A DNA stretch of 30,539 nucleotides from the NCBI GenBank assembly GCA_900128585.1, contig LT642229.1:1-30539 (forward strand). The letters run 5' to 3'. Below, piece after piece: positions 1 to 9,100 of this stretch. The stretch comes from Stramenopiles sp. TOSAG23-3. Taxonomy: Eukaryota; Sar. Both the position numbers and the translations under genes were made by a program. The stretch's first letter is position 1. Each line of letters begins with the position of its first letter. The notes under the pieces were generated by a model that saw only the letters and a program-made list of their open reading frames with translations, had not been told where the DNA came from and searched no databases.

Positions 1-81
1 TTTTTTAAAAATTGTGGTTTCAACTAAAGACAATGGCACAGCATAGGTATATAATATGATGATGATGGAGGAAGTTCTTTT

Positions 82-154
82 TTTTTTCTTCTTTCTTCTT
101 TCTTCTTCTTCTTCTTCTTCTTCTTCTTCTTCTTCTTCTTCTTCTTCTTCTTCT
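82..154 (+). repeat. TTC polypyrimidine microsatellite
   Basis: An unbroken pyrimidine run on the + strand: a T tract followed by about eighteen perfect TTC units. It lies upstream of panC. Low-complexity reading frames across it (poly-Ser, poly-Arg, poly-Leu) are artefacts of the repeat. Confidence 0.95.
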
Positions 155-186
155 TTTTGTTGTGTGATGATGATGTGCTTTTTTTT

Positions 187-202
187 GTTGTTGTTGTTGT
201 TG
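187..202 (+). repeat. GTT microsatellite
   Basis: Five tandem GTT units shortly downstream of the TTC tract. The same pairing of TTC/GAA with GTT/CAA repeats recurs in other gaps of this window. Confidence 0.9.
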
Positions 203-399
203 TGCAGCAGTGGTACCTGTATTTTTTTGTTGCGCGACTTCTTCTTCCGACTTAAGCTTATCGTTGATTAACAGTCTTATATTTGAGACTGAAGAAGAAA
301 AGTAATAACCCCAGTGGTTGGTTAACAATCAAATAGAAACAATAAAATTTATGGTTATATTTAGGTTTTTAATTCCATTTTTCCCGAGGCGCGCGCATC

Positions 400-1341
400 A
401 TGCGTCGAACGTTCTTAAGGTCCAAGGATGCGAAAGCGTTGGTGGTGGCGAGAAACGTCCTTGAAATGAGGACGTACCGGCAGGGCGTAATTTTTAAAAA
501 CCCGAGGGCGACGGTTGGGTTTGTGCCGACTATGGGATTTTTGCACGAGGGGCACTTGAGCCTCTTTCGAGAGGCGCGGAAAAACAATGACTTTGTTGCT
601 GCTTCCATTTTTGTAAACCCATCCCAGTTTGCCGCACACGAAGACTTTGACGTTTACCCGTCGAATATCGAACGTGACTTGCAATATTTGAAGGACGAGG
701 GGGTCGACGTGGTGTTCATGCCAGACTCAAAAGAAATGTACAGCGGCACGCACGCAACGTGGGTAGTTCCCGACAGCGATGGAAACCTTGCAGAAGGCTC
801 TTCGCGGCCTGGTTTTTTTAGAGGGGTTGCCACGGTGGTTACCAAACTGTTCAACATCGTGCAGCCAACCACCAGCTATTTCGGGCAGAAAGACGCGCAG
901 CAGGCAATGGTGATTCAGACGATGGTCGACGACTTGGACATGCCTTTGCGCGTAGAAGTATGTCCGACTGTTCGGGAGTCTGACGGGTTGGCAATGAGCA
1001 GTCGCAATGCCAACCTGTGCAAAGACGGAAGGCGAATCGCCCCAGTCGTTTACCGGGGCTTGCGGGAAGCCGAGAAATATTACGCCGAGAAACGGGTGGC
1101 GGACTCGTTGGCTGGGGGTGGGGGATGTGGGGGGCAACGGACGATGCCCCGATCTTACCTGCAGGAAATCATCGAGGACGTTTACCAGAACGAGGGTGGA
1201 ATAGAGGAGGTTCACTATATCTCAATTGCAAGCAAGCACAATATGGAGGAGTTGGATCACATTGACCTGACGCGGGGGGCAATTATTTCCGTCGCCGTGC
1301 AGATTGGCGGGGTGCGCCTTATCGATAACCTTCTTCTTTGA
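400..1341 (+). CDS. panC: Pantothenate synthetase (pantoate--beta-alanine ligase)
   Basis: The 313-residue product condenses pantoate and beta-alanine with ATP to make pantothenate (vitamin B5), the coenzyme A precursor. Visible motifs are VPTMGFLHEGH at 42-52 (HxGH nucleotide-binding signature, H49 and H52), FVNPSQF at 71-77, RPGFFRGVATVV at 136-147, YFGQKDAQQ at 160-168 and the KMSKS-like SSRN at 200-203 after DGLAM. These cover the whole active site of the family, and the length is close to the usual 280-310. The start is the first in-frame ATG. The N-terminus is a little longer than in bacteria and Arg/Lys-rich, so a mitochondrial presequence is possible but unproven. A Gly-rich insert (about 238-246) sits in the C-terminal domain. 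The FGQKDAQQ wording is closer to the fungal form I recall than to the bacterial FGEKD form. The gene ends in TGA, convergent with the E3 ligase gene 166 bp away. Confidence 0.95.
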   Translation: MRRTFLRSKDAKALVVARNVLEMRTYRQGVIFKNPRATVGFVPTMGFLHEGHLSLFREARKNNDFVAASIFVNPSQFAAHEDFDVYPSNIERDLQYLKDEGVDVVFMPDSKEMYSGTHATWVVPDSDGNLAEGSSRPGFFRGVATVVTKLFNIVQPTTSYFGQKDAQQAMVIQTMVDDLDMPLRVEVCPTVRESDGLAMSSRNANLCKDGRRIAPVVYRGLREAEKYYAEKRVADSLAGGGGCGGQRTMPRSYLQEIIEDVYQNEGGIEEVHYISIASKHNMEELDHIDLTRGAIISVAVQIGGVRLIDNLLL

Positions 1342-1507
1342 ATTGGAGTCAAGTGTACGAGTAGTATTAAGAAAAAAAACAAGAAAATTAGCGCTGTTAT
1401 TAAGAAAAGCAATTTTGCGAAAAATAAGATGTGGTGCGTGGTGTGTATGTGCTATTTCTTAACAACTTTGATTATTTAGGAACAAATAATTACTATCTCG
1501 CTGTTAT

Positions 1508-3664
1508 TTACAAAAATGTATCCCCAACTTTTCGGCTCGAAAATGTGAGGCCTGTGATCCGCTTCCCCCTTGTTCGTTTCTTTGCGATGGGCGCTCCGAG
1601 GGCCAACGTGTTGTTGTTGGGAATGTTTTCCCTTTTCGGTTTTCGCGATTTCAGAGGCATTGATCTACCGAAACTTATGCGCGTTAAACCTGCGGCCTGC
1701 GGTTCGAGTGCTGGCGGCGGCGGTGTGACCCCCGCGCCACGCCCAGCGCCGCTCACGGTCAGCACGGGCATGGACGCGCTTCCCGCAGGGTTCGCCGTGT
1801 CTGCCTGGCTGGCAATCGCGAGGCCGTGGCTGCGCCGTCGGCGAAGCGCAGAAGACGATGAGGCCCTGGAACACCGAGGGGCAGGGTTTGGAATGCCCAA
1901 TGCTCCGACGCTAGCGGCAGTGCTAGCAGGGCGGACGGTAAGCCCAAGCGGGGCGCTGAAGGCACCCCCTGTGTTATCACGACGCGGCAGCGCATGACGA
2001 CGGTCTCCCCGGGGCACTACCAAGGACGGCCTTGGGCGGGCGCCGGCACTCGTCGCCTCCGCACCGCCGCTCGCCCCTCCTCCAGTGGTTACGGTAAACC
2101 CCGTAGCTTCCAGCACTAATGCTATGTCAGACGCGTCCGTTTGCGCACTTGCTGTTTCCACAATCCTTTCTGCGGCACCAGGGGCGCGTCTTCTCCGCCG
2201 TTTTCGGCACAGGCCAGGGAAGGCCGTCTGGTCGCACGTGGGGCACTTGTAGTGGCTGGATGCGCCACGGCGAACAAACCCTGCGGCACAGGACTCGTGA
2301 AGCCAGTGCCCGCACGGCAAACGAGAAATGTTAGCCCCCGAGTTCGACATGCGCCCGGGGCATTCCACGCACATCGTGCCAACGCCACTACTTAGCGCGG
2401 GGATCGATGAGGACGAGGACCGGCTTCTCCCGCTGGTGCCCCCGCCCTGCTTGAGTAGGTCCGTCAAGTACTCCTCCATGGACACCGTGGTCGTGTCGTC
2501 GTAAATGAACCTGGACTCCATGGTCGCTCGCCGCGAGTTCGTTCGCACACTACTGTCCAGCTGCAGCAACAGCTCGTAGTCCTCGCTCGAAAACTCCCGC
2601 CGGGACTGAATGTCCTGCAATTGACTCAACAGGCTGGCCGACAGGCCGCTCGCACGCTGCCCGTTTCTCCCTGAATTCGCAAGGGCCGCGGGGCCCCGCC
2701 TTCGCCGAACCCTAGGGGCGGGGCTCCACTCCGCATCAGGCGCGTCCCGCTTGACGAACTGGTGCTGGGCGTGGACGGCCGTGCCCCGAAAGCACCGGTC
2801 GCACAGGTCGTACCGCGCGCAGGTTATGCACCTGTAGTTGGTCCCTGTTATCTGCTGTCGAGATGGGCAGTGGCAACATAGCACGCGGGGGTGGTTGGAC
2901 ACCCCCGCCACTTCCTTCTTCAGTTCGTGCAGGGCCATGGGCCCCCAGTCGGTACGGCACAGCGGGCACGTCACCTTCTTCCCCACCGACTGGTTGTGCT
3001 CCGCGTACATCTTCATGCACTTCGCGTGGGCCTGCTTCCCACACCCTTTCTTGCAGTACGTCAGGTCTTTGGCTCCAGGCTTTAAGTCATCCAAACAAAC
3101 CGGGCAAGTGTCGCCCTCCTCGATCGCTCGCCGCTCGACCCCCCCACACCCGTTCGCACCGTCCACTGTCGACGGCGTCGACGACCGGCGGAGAAAGTCG
3201 CGAACGGGGGGGCGACGGCGGGCTTCCGCTCGGCGTCGAAACGTTCCGGAAAGGATATCGTTGACCTCCCTGTCCAGCAAGGCGTGCTGCCACACCAGCG
3301 GGTTGGTAGCCGGAACGCGTAAAAGCTTTATCATGACAAAAAGAACGTGGACGCAAACTTCGGAATCCCCGCACGTGCACTTTTGCATATCCCCAATAGC
3401 AACCTTATACTTTCGGGACCTCGTCTCGGTACTCGTTGTCGGCGGAGTCGTCGTGGCCCCGTCTTCAAGCGAGTGCGTCGTAGTCGCCGGGACCGTCACC
3501 GTTTCCTCCTCCTCATGCCTAACCATAAACAGCGTTGGCCCCAACTCCTGCACCAAGTACAGATTGGCACGTTCCACCCCATCCTGGTTACCAGTGACCT
3601 GAGCTATCCTATGCGTCACGAGCTCGCTCGGTTTCCTTCGATACGGGAACCGTCGCGTCGGCAT
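1508..3664 (-). CDS. ZSWIM2: ZSWIM2/MEX-like E3 ubiquitin ligase (SWIM-RING-ZZ-RING)
   Basis: The 718-residue protein has the domain order of animal ZSWIM2 (MEX), a ubiquitin ligase known from testis. A SWIM zinc finger CxC-x5-CxH lies at 96-106. A first RING (C187-x2-C190 ... CPLCR at 232-236) follows. A ZZ finger lies at about 262-306. A second RING starts at C432-x2-C435, with PCGHWLH at 450-456 and CPTC at 474-477. The N-terminal stretch with ELGPTLFMVR also matches that family. The central and C-terminal parts (about 310-430 and 490-718) are basic, Ser/Ala/Gly-rich and probably disordered. I chose the ATG at 3664. The frame stays open to 3793 but has no ATG there, and the extra residues are hydrophobic and lie outside the conserved start. 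The gene is GC-rich. Zinc-finger assignment is direct from the cysteines; ligase activity and any flagellar role are inferred from the family. Confidence 0.88.
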   Translation of the reverse strand: MPTRRFPYRRKPSELVTHRIAQVTGNQDGVERANLYLVQELGPTLFMVRHEEEETVTVPATTTHSLEDGATTTPPTTSTETRSRKYKVAIGDMQKCTCGDSEVCVHVLFVMIKLLRVPATNPLVWQHALLDREVNDILSGTFRRRAEARRRPPVRDFLRRSSTPSTVDGANGCGGVERRAIEEGDTCPVCLDDLKPGAKDLTYCKKGCGKQAHAKCMKMYAEHNQSVGKKVTCPLCRTDWGPMALHELKKEVAGVSNHPRVLCCHCPSRQQITGTNYRCITCARYDLCDRCFRGTAVHAQHQFVKRDAPDAEWSPAPRVRRRRGPAALANSGRNGQRASGLSASLLSQLQDIQSRREFSSEDYELLLQLDSSVRTNSRRATMESRFIYDDTTTVSMEEYLTDLLKQGGGTSGRSRSSSSSIPALSSGVGTMCVECPGRMSNSGANISRLPCGHWLHESCAAGFVRRGASSHYKCPTCDQTAFPGLCRKRRRRRAPGAAERIVETASAQTDASDIALVLEATGFTVTTGGGASGGAEATSAGARPRPSLVVPRGDRRHALPRRDNTGGAFSAPLGLTVRPASTAASVGALGIPNPAPRCSRASSSSALRRRRSHGLAIASQADTANPAGSASMPVLTVSGAGRGAGVTPPPPALEPQAAGLTRISFGRSMPLKSRKPKRENIPNNNTLALGAPIAKKRTRGKRITGLTFSSRKVGDTFL

Positions 3665-3976
3665 CCCGAAAACAAAAAAAACAAAAACGTAGATCGCGAA
3701 CAGATCGCAGCGCTGCAACCTACACAAAAAAGGAACACAACTAGACACACAAAACGAAATATCTACGATCCTGTCTTTTATTTCTTTTAACAAAACTCTC
3801 CATTCCTTTCTTTCTGTTAAGTTTTTGAAATCATTTTATTACATTGTCATCGTCGTTACGACGTTATTATTATTAGTTATTTTACCTAAAAATACCTTGT
3901 TGTAACTTTATCAATTTAACATACAAGTAACTAGTAAAATAATAAAATTTACCAACAACAACATCCTCATCATTCG

Positions 3977-3994
3977 TCGTCGTCGCGACGACGA
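3977..3994. repeat. 18-bp perfect palindrome
   Basis: TCGTCGTCGCGACGACGA is its own reverse complement. It is GC-rich, stands out in an AT-rich gap and abuts the purine tract. It could be a protein-binding site or a by-product of a CGT/ACG triplet repeat. Confidence 0.85.
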
Positions 3995-4036
3995 AAAAAA
4001 GAGAAGAAAGAAGAAGAAAAGAAGAAAAGAAGAAAA
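3994..4036 (+). repeat. GAA-rich purine tract
   Basis: An unbroken run of A and G on the + strand (TTC-type on the coding strand of the ZSWIM2-like gene). It lies between two divergent starts. Confidence 0.9.
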
Positions 4037-4302
4037 TCAAAATTCACACTTCTTTGTTTTTTCATTAACATAGAAATACAAGGCGTCCGTTACATTTATC
4101 GTACATATATTATATACTTAATATTAAAACATATATTCCCTATACAATAACATATTTAATGATAATCAATGTATCAGTTGCTACTTATTGTTCTATATAT
4201 ATTCAATATAGGAAGTATTATTTGTTTGTATTAAACTCCGTCCGTCCTGACCCTAATTAGAACATCATCCTCCTATTTTATTATTATTATTTTATATTAT
4301 TT

Positions 4303-4339
4303 AAAAAAAAAAAAAAATTCAAAAAAAAAAAAAAAAAAA
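4303..4339 (+). repeat. Two long A homopolymer runs
   Basis: Fifteen A (4303-4317) and nineteen A (4321-4339) separated only by TTC. They lie 5' of the small ORF at 4646. Poly(dA:dT) runs like these commonly exclude nucleosomes in eukaryotic promoters; that role is inferred here. Confidence 0.85.
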
Positions 4340-4645
4340 TATTGTTGAATCATCACATTAGAGTAAGATTGAAACATCGTACGACGAAGTTTTATTTAAT
4401 CAAAGGTTTACTCATAGGAGAAGTAAGAGAAAAAATGGTAAACAGCTGAGACTCATTCAAATATAGACCCAGCATCCGTATTCTTGCGAAGTTTGATCGA
4501 AGAACCGCCGTGGTTTGGTTTTTGAGTCTGGCAACCACCGCGGGCGTTTGAAATCCTAAGCTGCCTTCTGTGTTAGTGAACCTTTCCTTTCGAAGCTTAC
4601 AGTCTTCCTTGTGGGAATTAGTATATATTTTTGGCGTGTTTTCAA

Positions 4646-4963
4646 ATGGCAGGTTATGCCACAGATAGAACGCCGTTGGTGCCTGAAGATGGTGTGAAGC
4701 CGTCTTCGTCCATTTTTTGTTGTTTTTCATTTTTCTATAGTTCAAAACCGAAGGCGTCGGACCGTGAACGGCTGAGCATTCGCTCCATATCCCCTTTGAA
4801 CGTCCCGCGCGAGCGTAACATGGACCAGCACCGAAGTCGCTTTTACAACCGGATCAACATTCCAGCTGCAGCCCGGGCTGACAAGCCAGATAGCATTTTA
4901 GACGACATTAGGTCCCCAGTCTTGCGCGGAGGCCCAAGGTTTGCAAGTAGAAGACTGGAGTGA
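4646..4963 (+). CDS. Small unrecognised protein, 105 aa
   Basis: I do not recognise this protein. The ORF starts at the first in-frame ATG and ends in TGA. The composition is protein-like rather than low-complexity: an N-terminal segment with charged and Pro residues, a short hydrophobic Cys-Cys stretch (IFCCFSFFY, about 24-32) and then a basic, Arg/Ser-rich tail. The hydrophobic part is too short to be a confident membrane span, and the paired cysteines could be lipidated, which is speculation. It is divergent from the ZSWIM2-like gene across a gap with the same purine-tract and A-run features as other promoter gaps. After the stop, a different frame stays open for about 35 codons through the tandem duplication, so a missed intron or frameshift at the 3' end cannot be excluded. 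Confidence 0.45.
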   Translation: MAGYATDRTPLVPEDGVKPSSSIFCCFSFFYSSKPKASDRERLSIRSISPLNVPRERNMDQHRSRFYNRINIPAAARADKPDSILDDIRSPVLRGGPRFASRRLE

Positions 4964-5031
4964 GAGCCAGTGGTATATAGTTAGCGATGCAGTACCTACC
5001 GCCTGGAGTGCCCCTACAATGTCCATCGGCT

Positions 5032-5095
5032 TGGCATTGAGGCCAAGGCAAGCAGTTGGATGGTGGCATTGAGGCCAAGGCAAGCAGTTGGATGG
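5032..5095 (+). repeat. Perfect 32-bp tandem duplication
   Basis: Bases 5032-5063 are repeated exactly at 5064-5095. The unit runs from TGGCATTGAGG to CAGTTGGATGG. The lack of any mismatch suggests recent origin or conversion. It lies just downstream of the 105-aa ORF. Confidence 0.95.
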
Positions 5096-5460
5096 ATGCG
5101 GTTAGGGTAGGTTGTGTCGGGTCGGCCGGACTAACCTTGGTGCATGTTTCAACGGGGGAAAGAACGAGGGAAAAAGTATCTTCCGGTGGCCTCGTACTCT
5201 ATTCTTTCTTTTTTAATTAAGGAACATAAACCAATTGAAAAATAATAGAAAAACATTATACAGTATTAAATGTGAAATGCCATGAAAGTTGTTGCTAGGT
5301 ATATATATTTATTTAACATACAAATATCATTATAAGTATATTAAGGTATTTACAATAACACAAATATATTTTAAGAAATCGAAAAAAAGGCTTCTTCTTC
5401 TACTTTTTTGTTGAAGATATTTTTATTAAAATATTTATTTGAGCTGATGGCTGATGGATA

Positions 5461-5664
5461 AGAAGAAGAGAGATATTAATGGAATTAAAGAGGAAATAGA
5501 GAGGAGAAGAAGATTGAAGAAGAAAGAAGAAGAAAATAAAAGAAGAGGAAATAGAGAGGAGAAGAAGAAGAAGAAGAAGAAGAAAGAAGAAGAAAATAAA
5601 AGAAGAAGAAGAAGAAGAAAGAAAATAAAAGAAGAAGAAAGAAAATAAAAAAGAAGAAGAAGAT
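5461..5664 (+). repeat. Long GAA/GAAA-rich tract with VNTR structure
   Basis: About 200 bases almost wholly of A and G on the + strand, broken by a few T. There are internal higher-order copies: 5491-5512 recurs at 5546-5567, and 5521-5546 recurs at 5581-5606. A Lys/Glu/Arg reading frame across it has no ATG-led conserved content and is taken as spurious. It is on the coding strand of VPS13, about 450 bp upstream of its start. Confidence 0.9.
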
Positions 5665-5989
5665 GATATGATGAATATAGTAATAATAATAATTAAATAA
5701 TAATAAAAATAATACTCTCTCCTCCTCCTCTTCTTCTACTACCGGTAGTAATAAAAAAAAAAAATAAAATAAAAAAATAAATCATCTTCTTCTCTATACT
5801 AATAAAAAAGAAAAGATAAGTTTAGAACGACTAATAGTACGAATGAATACCAATAATTATAATTTAATTGATAACAATATTTAACGTTTCGAATGGCAGG
5901 ACTTAATTGTGATAAACATTGAATAATTATATCTTTACCTGTGGTTCCGTGTTGTTTCCGCTTCGCGTGGGTAATATAGAGACAGACGC

Positions 5990-6004
5990 GCACACACACA
6001 CACA
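5990..6004 (+). repeat. CA dinucleotide microsatellite
   Basis: Seven CA units about 105 bp before the VPS13 start, probably in or close to its 5' leader. Confidence 0.85.
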
Positions 6005-6108
6005 GAAAGAGATCGAGTGCGCGGGAGGGGCGAGAGAGTATACCCTGTCTGCTACCTGCACTCGTCCGTATCGTTTAGTTTCGGCGCGGGCGGTTGTGCG
6101 TGTGTACT

Positions 6109-9100
6109 ATGTTTGAGCGCGTTGCCTCGTACTTTTTGACAAAGTACCTGGGGTGGTTGGTGAAAGGCTTGGACGCGGACAAATTAAACATATCGATATG
6201 GGGAGGTGACGTTGTCCTTCATGACCTCGAACTCCAGGAAGAGGCCTTGGACTTTTTGGAGCTACCGGTCCAGGTAAAACGTGGGTACTTGAAGACGCTC
6301 AGGCTGAACATACCCTGGTCCAGCATAGGCTCTTCCCCCTCAATCGTTGAGCTCGATGGGCTTTACTGCGTTGCATACCCGTCCGATCAGTTTGAATACA
6401 ACGAGGAGGAGGAAAAGGCGAGGCAGAGCGCGGACCGGAGTGCTCAGCTTGAGGCCCTTAACGCGGCGGAAAAAAAGGACGCCGCGGCGGGGGGCGGCGG
6501 GGGCGGTGGCGGGTATTTCGCTGGAATGATCACCAAAATTGTACAGAATTTAAAACTTGTTATTTCGAACGTGCACATCCGTCTGGAAGACAAAAGCTCC
6601 GACCCAAGGCACCCTTTTGCCGTGGGGATGGTTTTGCAGGAAATCCGACTGGACGGCGCCTCGTTTCAAAACATTGCGGAGGCGAGCATCGATTCCCGCG
6701 GGGACGAGCTGGTGACGAAACCGGATGGGATGATTCGCAAGGCCTTCGTCATCAAAGGCTTCGCGGTCTACTTTGACTCGGACCTTCACGAGGAGATAAA
6801 TTACATCAGCGTCGGGGACAACGACACCGCAGAAGTTTTGATTCACGAGATGCAAAATTTAGGCATAACGGATGGTGACGGGGAGGCCGAGGCGCCCTTG
6901 CCGTGCACCCCGAAGCACTTTCTTGTCCAGCCCGTGACGGTGGAAATATATGCTGCCGTCGACGACCAAATGGTTGGGGGCTTGGGGGCCGCGGCATACT
7001 ACGGCACGGGCAAACTCCCCCCTGCGATGGACGTGCGAATCGACATTTCAACGTTTGGGGTCAAGCTGGCCAAGCGCCAGTACCGAGACCTGCTGAATTG
7101 CATTTCGTTCTTTTCCAACCATGCGACGATCTCGAAAAACCGCAAATTTCGCCCAAAAGTCCAGGTCAGGGAAGACCCCGCCAAGTGGTGGCATTATGCG
7201 TACAATGCCGTCATTCTGGAACTGAGGGAAAAAAAGAAGAGCTTGCGGTGGGACAAGCTCGTTCTCACCGTGAAGCAGAGGAAAGAGTACATAGAGCTGC
7301 AAAAACGGAAAAACAAGAAGTACGCGGAAACCTTTGGCCTGACCAAGTTGAGCGCGGACGTAGCCGCAACTGCTCAGGCTGTTCGGCTTGAAGATAACTT
7401 TGCAATAGGTGAAATAGTGGAAATGAGGAAACGCGCGGAGCACGAAGTGATGGGAGAATTGCGAGAAGAGAAAATGCGGTGTGCGACGGGTGTGGGCGCG
7501 GCAGGGGAGTCGCAGGGTTGGGTCGCTTGGATGTGGGGGAGCGCCGATCCCGAAGAGGAAGAGCACCAAGACGACGAAGAGGGCGAGTTTCAAATTAGCA
7601 AGGAGGAGAAGAAGAAATTCAACCAACTGTTCGCCAACGGGGCCGAGCAGAGGGACAAGATGATTGCAATAATAGCTGAAGGCTCAAAAGATAGAGCTTC
7701 CATGATTCTGAACTTTAAACTCTCCTCTATTGATGTCCAAATTGGGACGGTTTGGGACAAATCGTCGGTCATGAACTTAAAAATCGATTCGCTGTTTTCC
7801 TCTGTTAAAATGCTGAATGATTCAACGCTTGTAAATGCTCACATAAATAATCTGCACGTGCAAGACGTGGGGTCGGATTCTGCCGAAGAATGTTTGGAGA
7901 TTGTACGGCGGCCGGCAAACCGGATGCATCCCATGAAAAGGGCAGGCGACAACCAACTGCTGCAGCTAAGCTATTTGACCAGCGCTGCTGCAAGCAGCGA
8001 TTCCGGTGCAGCCACAGCGCACCTCAAATTAACGTTCCGGCCGTTAGACATTACGGTTAGCTTCCCCTTTCTGGATGGGGTGAGTGCGTTTTTCGCACCG
8101 GAGGAACAGGTCAATTTAGACAATTTCATATTTGCTGCTGCAGAGCAAGCGGAGGCCCTGCGGCAAACAAGCGCTGCCAAAGCGCAAGACGTTCTTTCAA
8201 GCTCTTCAAAGATGTTAGTGGACGTAACGATATCGCCCCCAACAATTTTGGTCCCGGCAGATGTGTCCTGGACCGCGGAGGGGGACGGTGCAGGCTCGTT
8301 GCCAGGGAATGGGCACGATCTAATGCTCTGTGTAGCCATAGGAGAATTAACTATTGCGAGTGTTGAAGGCCTCGTATGCGAAGAGATTTCTTTGTCAGAC
8401 GCCGTAACGCCTTTTCACAAGCCCTCTCAGGAGTACGATCCGTTGGCCGTCACGGTGACCGGTACGAAAGTGATCATAGCATCTCGGCTAAAAGATTACC
8501 GCGACGAAGTGACCCAGACCGAACACGATTTACAGCTCATCACAAACCTTGACATCGAACTGCAAGTCGATAGGTGCATTGCTCCGTTCCATGTTGATAC
8601 GCCGAATTTGCGCATTGGTGGCATGATTAAGAGTTTAGATGTGCGCCTAAGCTCCAGAAAGTTAAAGCAGATCCAATTGCTATCAGAAACGATGTTCGCA
8701 TCGCCAGAAAACGTGGACGTGAGCGGCCGTGAAACCGCAATGGGCACCGATCAAGGGGCTGTTGCACCACCCGATAAACGCTCGCCAAATGCGGGACTTT
8801 CATCGGCAAGCTTGCGCCTTCTTCAGCGAAGTGTCAGCATAGCAGCCCAAATTAGCATTCAAAACGTTTCTGTATCGTTAAGTTCCAGAAGCAGCACGGT
8901 TTTGGGCCAACCGCACTATGTCGAAGGGTTGACAAAAGAGATTATCCACGTCGCTTTGAGCGGACTTACGGTGGAATACTTGGCAAGAACATACGATTCG
9001 TCAATATTTGCGGCCATCGAAGGTTTTGCCATTGAAGACTTGCTCAGCTCGCAAGAGGCCGCAAGCGCTCCTCGAGAACAGCAACATTATCTCATCAACG

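Larger units (their letters stand above)
1..399. other. 5' flank of the pantothenate synthetase gene
   Basis: No gene is seen here. The stretch is AT-rich and holds a TTC microsatellite and a GTT microsatellite, then about 190 bases of mixed AT-rich sequence before the start at 400. An ATG at 351 lies out of frame with the panC start and would open a reading frame running past it. If it is in the transcript it would interfere, so the cap site is probably between 354 and 400. The promoter is inferred, not recognised from a motif. Confidence 0.6.
3665..4645. other. Divergent AT-rich intergenic region
   Basis: This gap separates the divergent starts at 3664 and 4646. It holds the 5' leader of the ZSWIM2-like gene, CAA repeats near 3950-3962, an 18-bp palindrome (3977-3994), a purine tract and two A-runs. 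Reading frames here are short or begin without ATG, and I see no further gene or structured RNA. Confidence 0.6.
4964..6108. other. Intergenic region upstream of VPS13
   Basis: A moderately GC-rich part (about 4964-5150) holds a 32-bp tandem duplication and a GGTTAG/CTAACC inverted repeat (5100-5105 and 5131-5136). The rest is AT-rich, with a long GAA-rich tract, a short CTC/CTT tract, a 14-bp palindrome (5737-5750) and a CA repeat. The last 200 bases before the VPS13 start contain no ATG, consistent with a 5' leader. I see no protein gene or tRNA. Confidence 0.6.

Noticed and set aside
20-328. Reading frames over the TTC tract giving poly-Arg, poly-Ser or poly-Leu peptides
   Set aside because: They are produced by the microsatellite read in different frames and have no conserved content.
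1007-1265. Extra plus-strand frames inside panC
   Set aside because: They overlap the conserved panC frame in GC-rich sequence and show no family motifs.
3665-3793. N-terminal 43-residue hydrophobic extension of the ZSWIM2-like protein
   Set aside because: There is no ATG in it, and the family's conserved start begins close to the Met at 3664.
4392-4745. 117-codon minus-strand frame overlapping the 105-aa ORF
   Set aside because: It has no ATG at its start and AT-rich random-like composition; the plus-strand ORF fits the gap layout better.
5100-5136. Possible tRNA or small structured RNA around the GGTTAG/CTAACC inverted repeat
   Set aside because: No T-arm consensus, no anticodon arm and no second supporting stem; the 6-bp stem alone is weak.
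5454-5648. 64-codon Lys/Glu/Arg-rich frame resembling a coiled coil
   Set aside because: It is the GAA repeat read as protein; composition is fully explained by the repeat.
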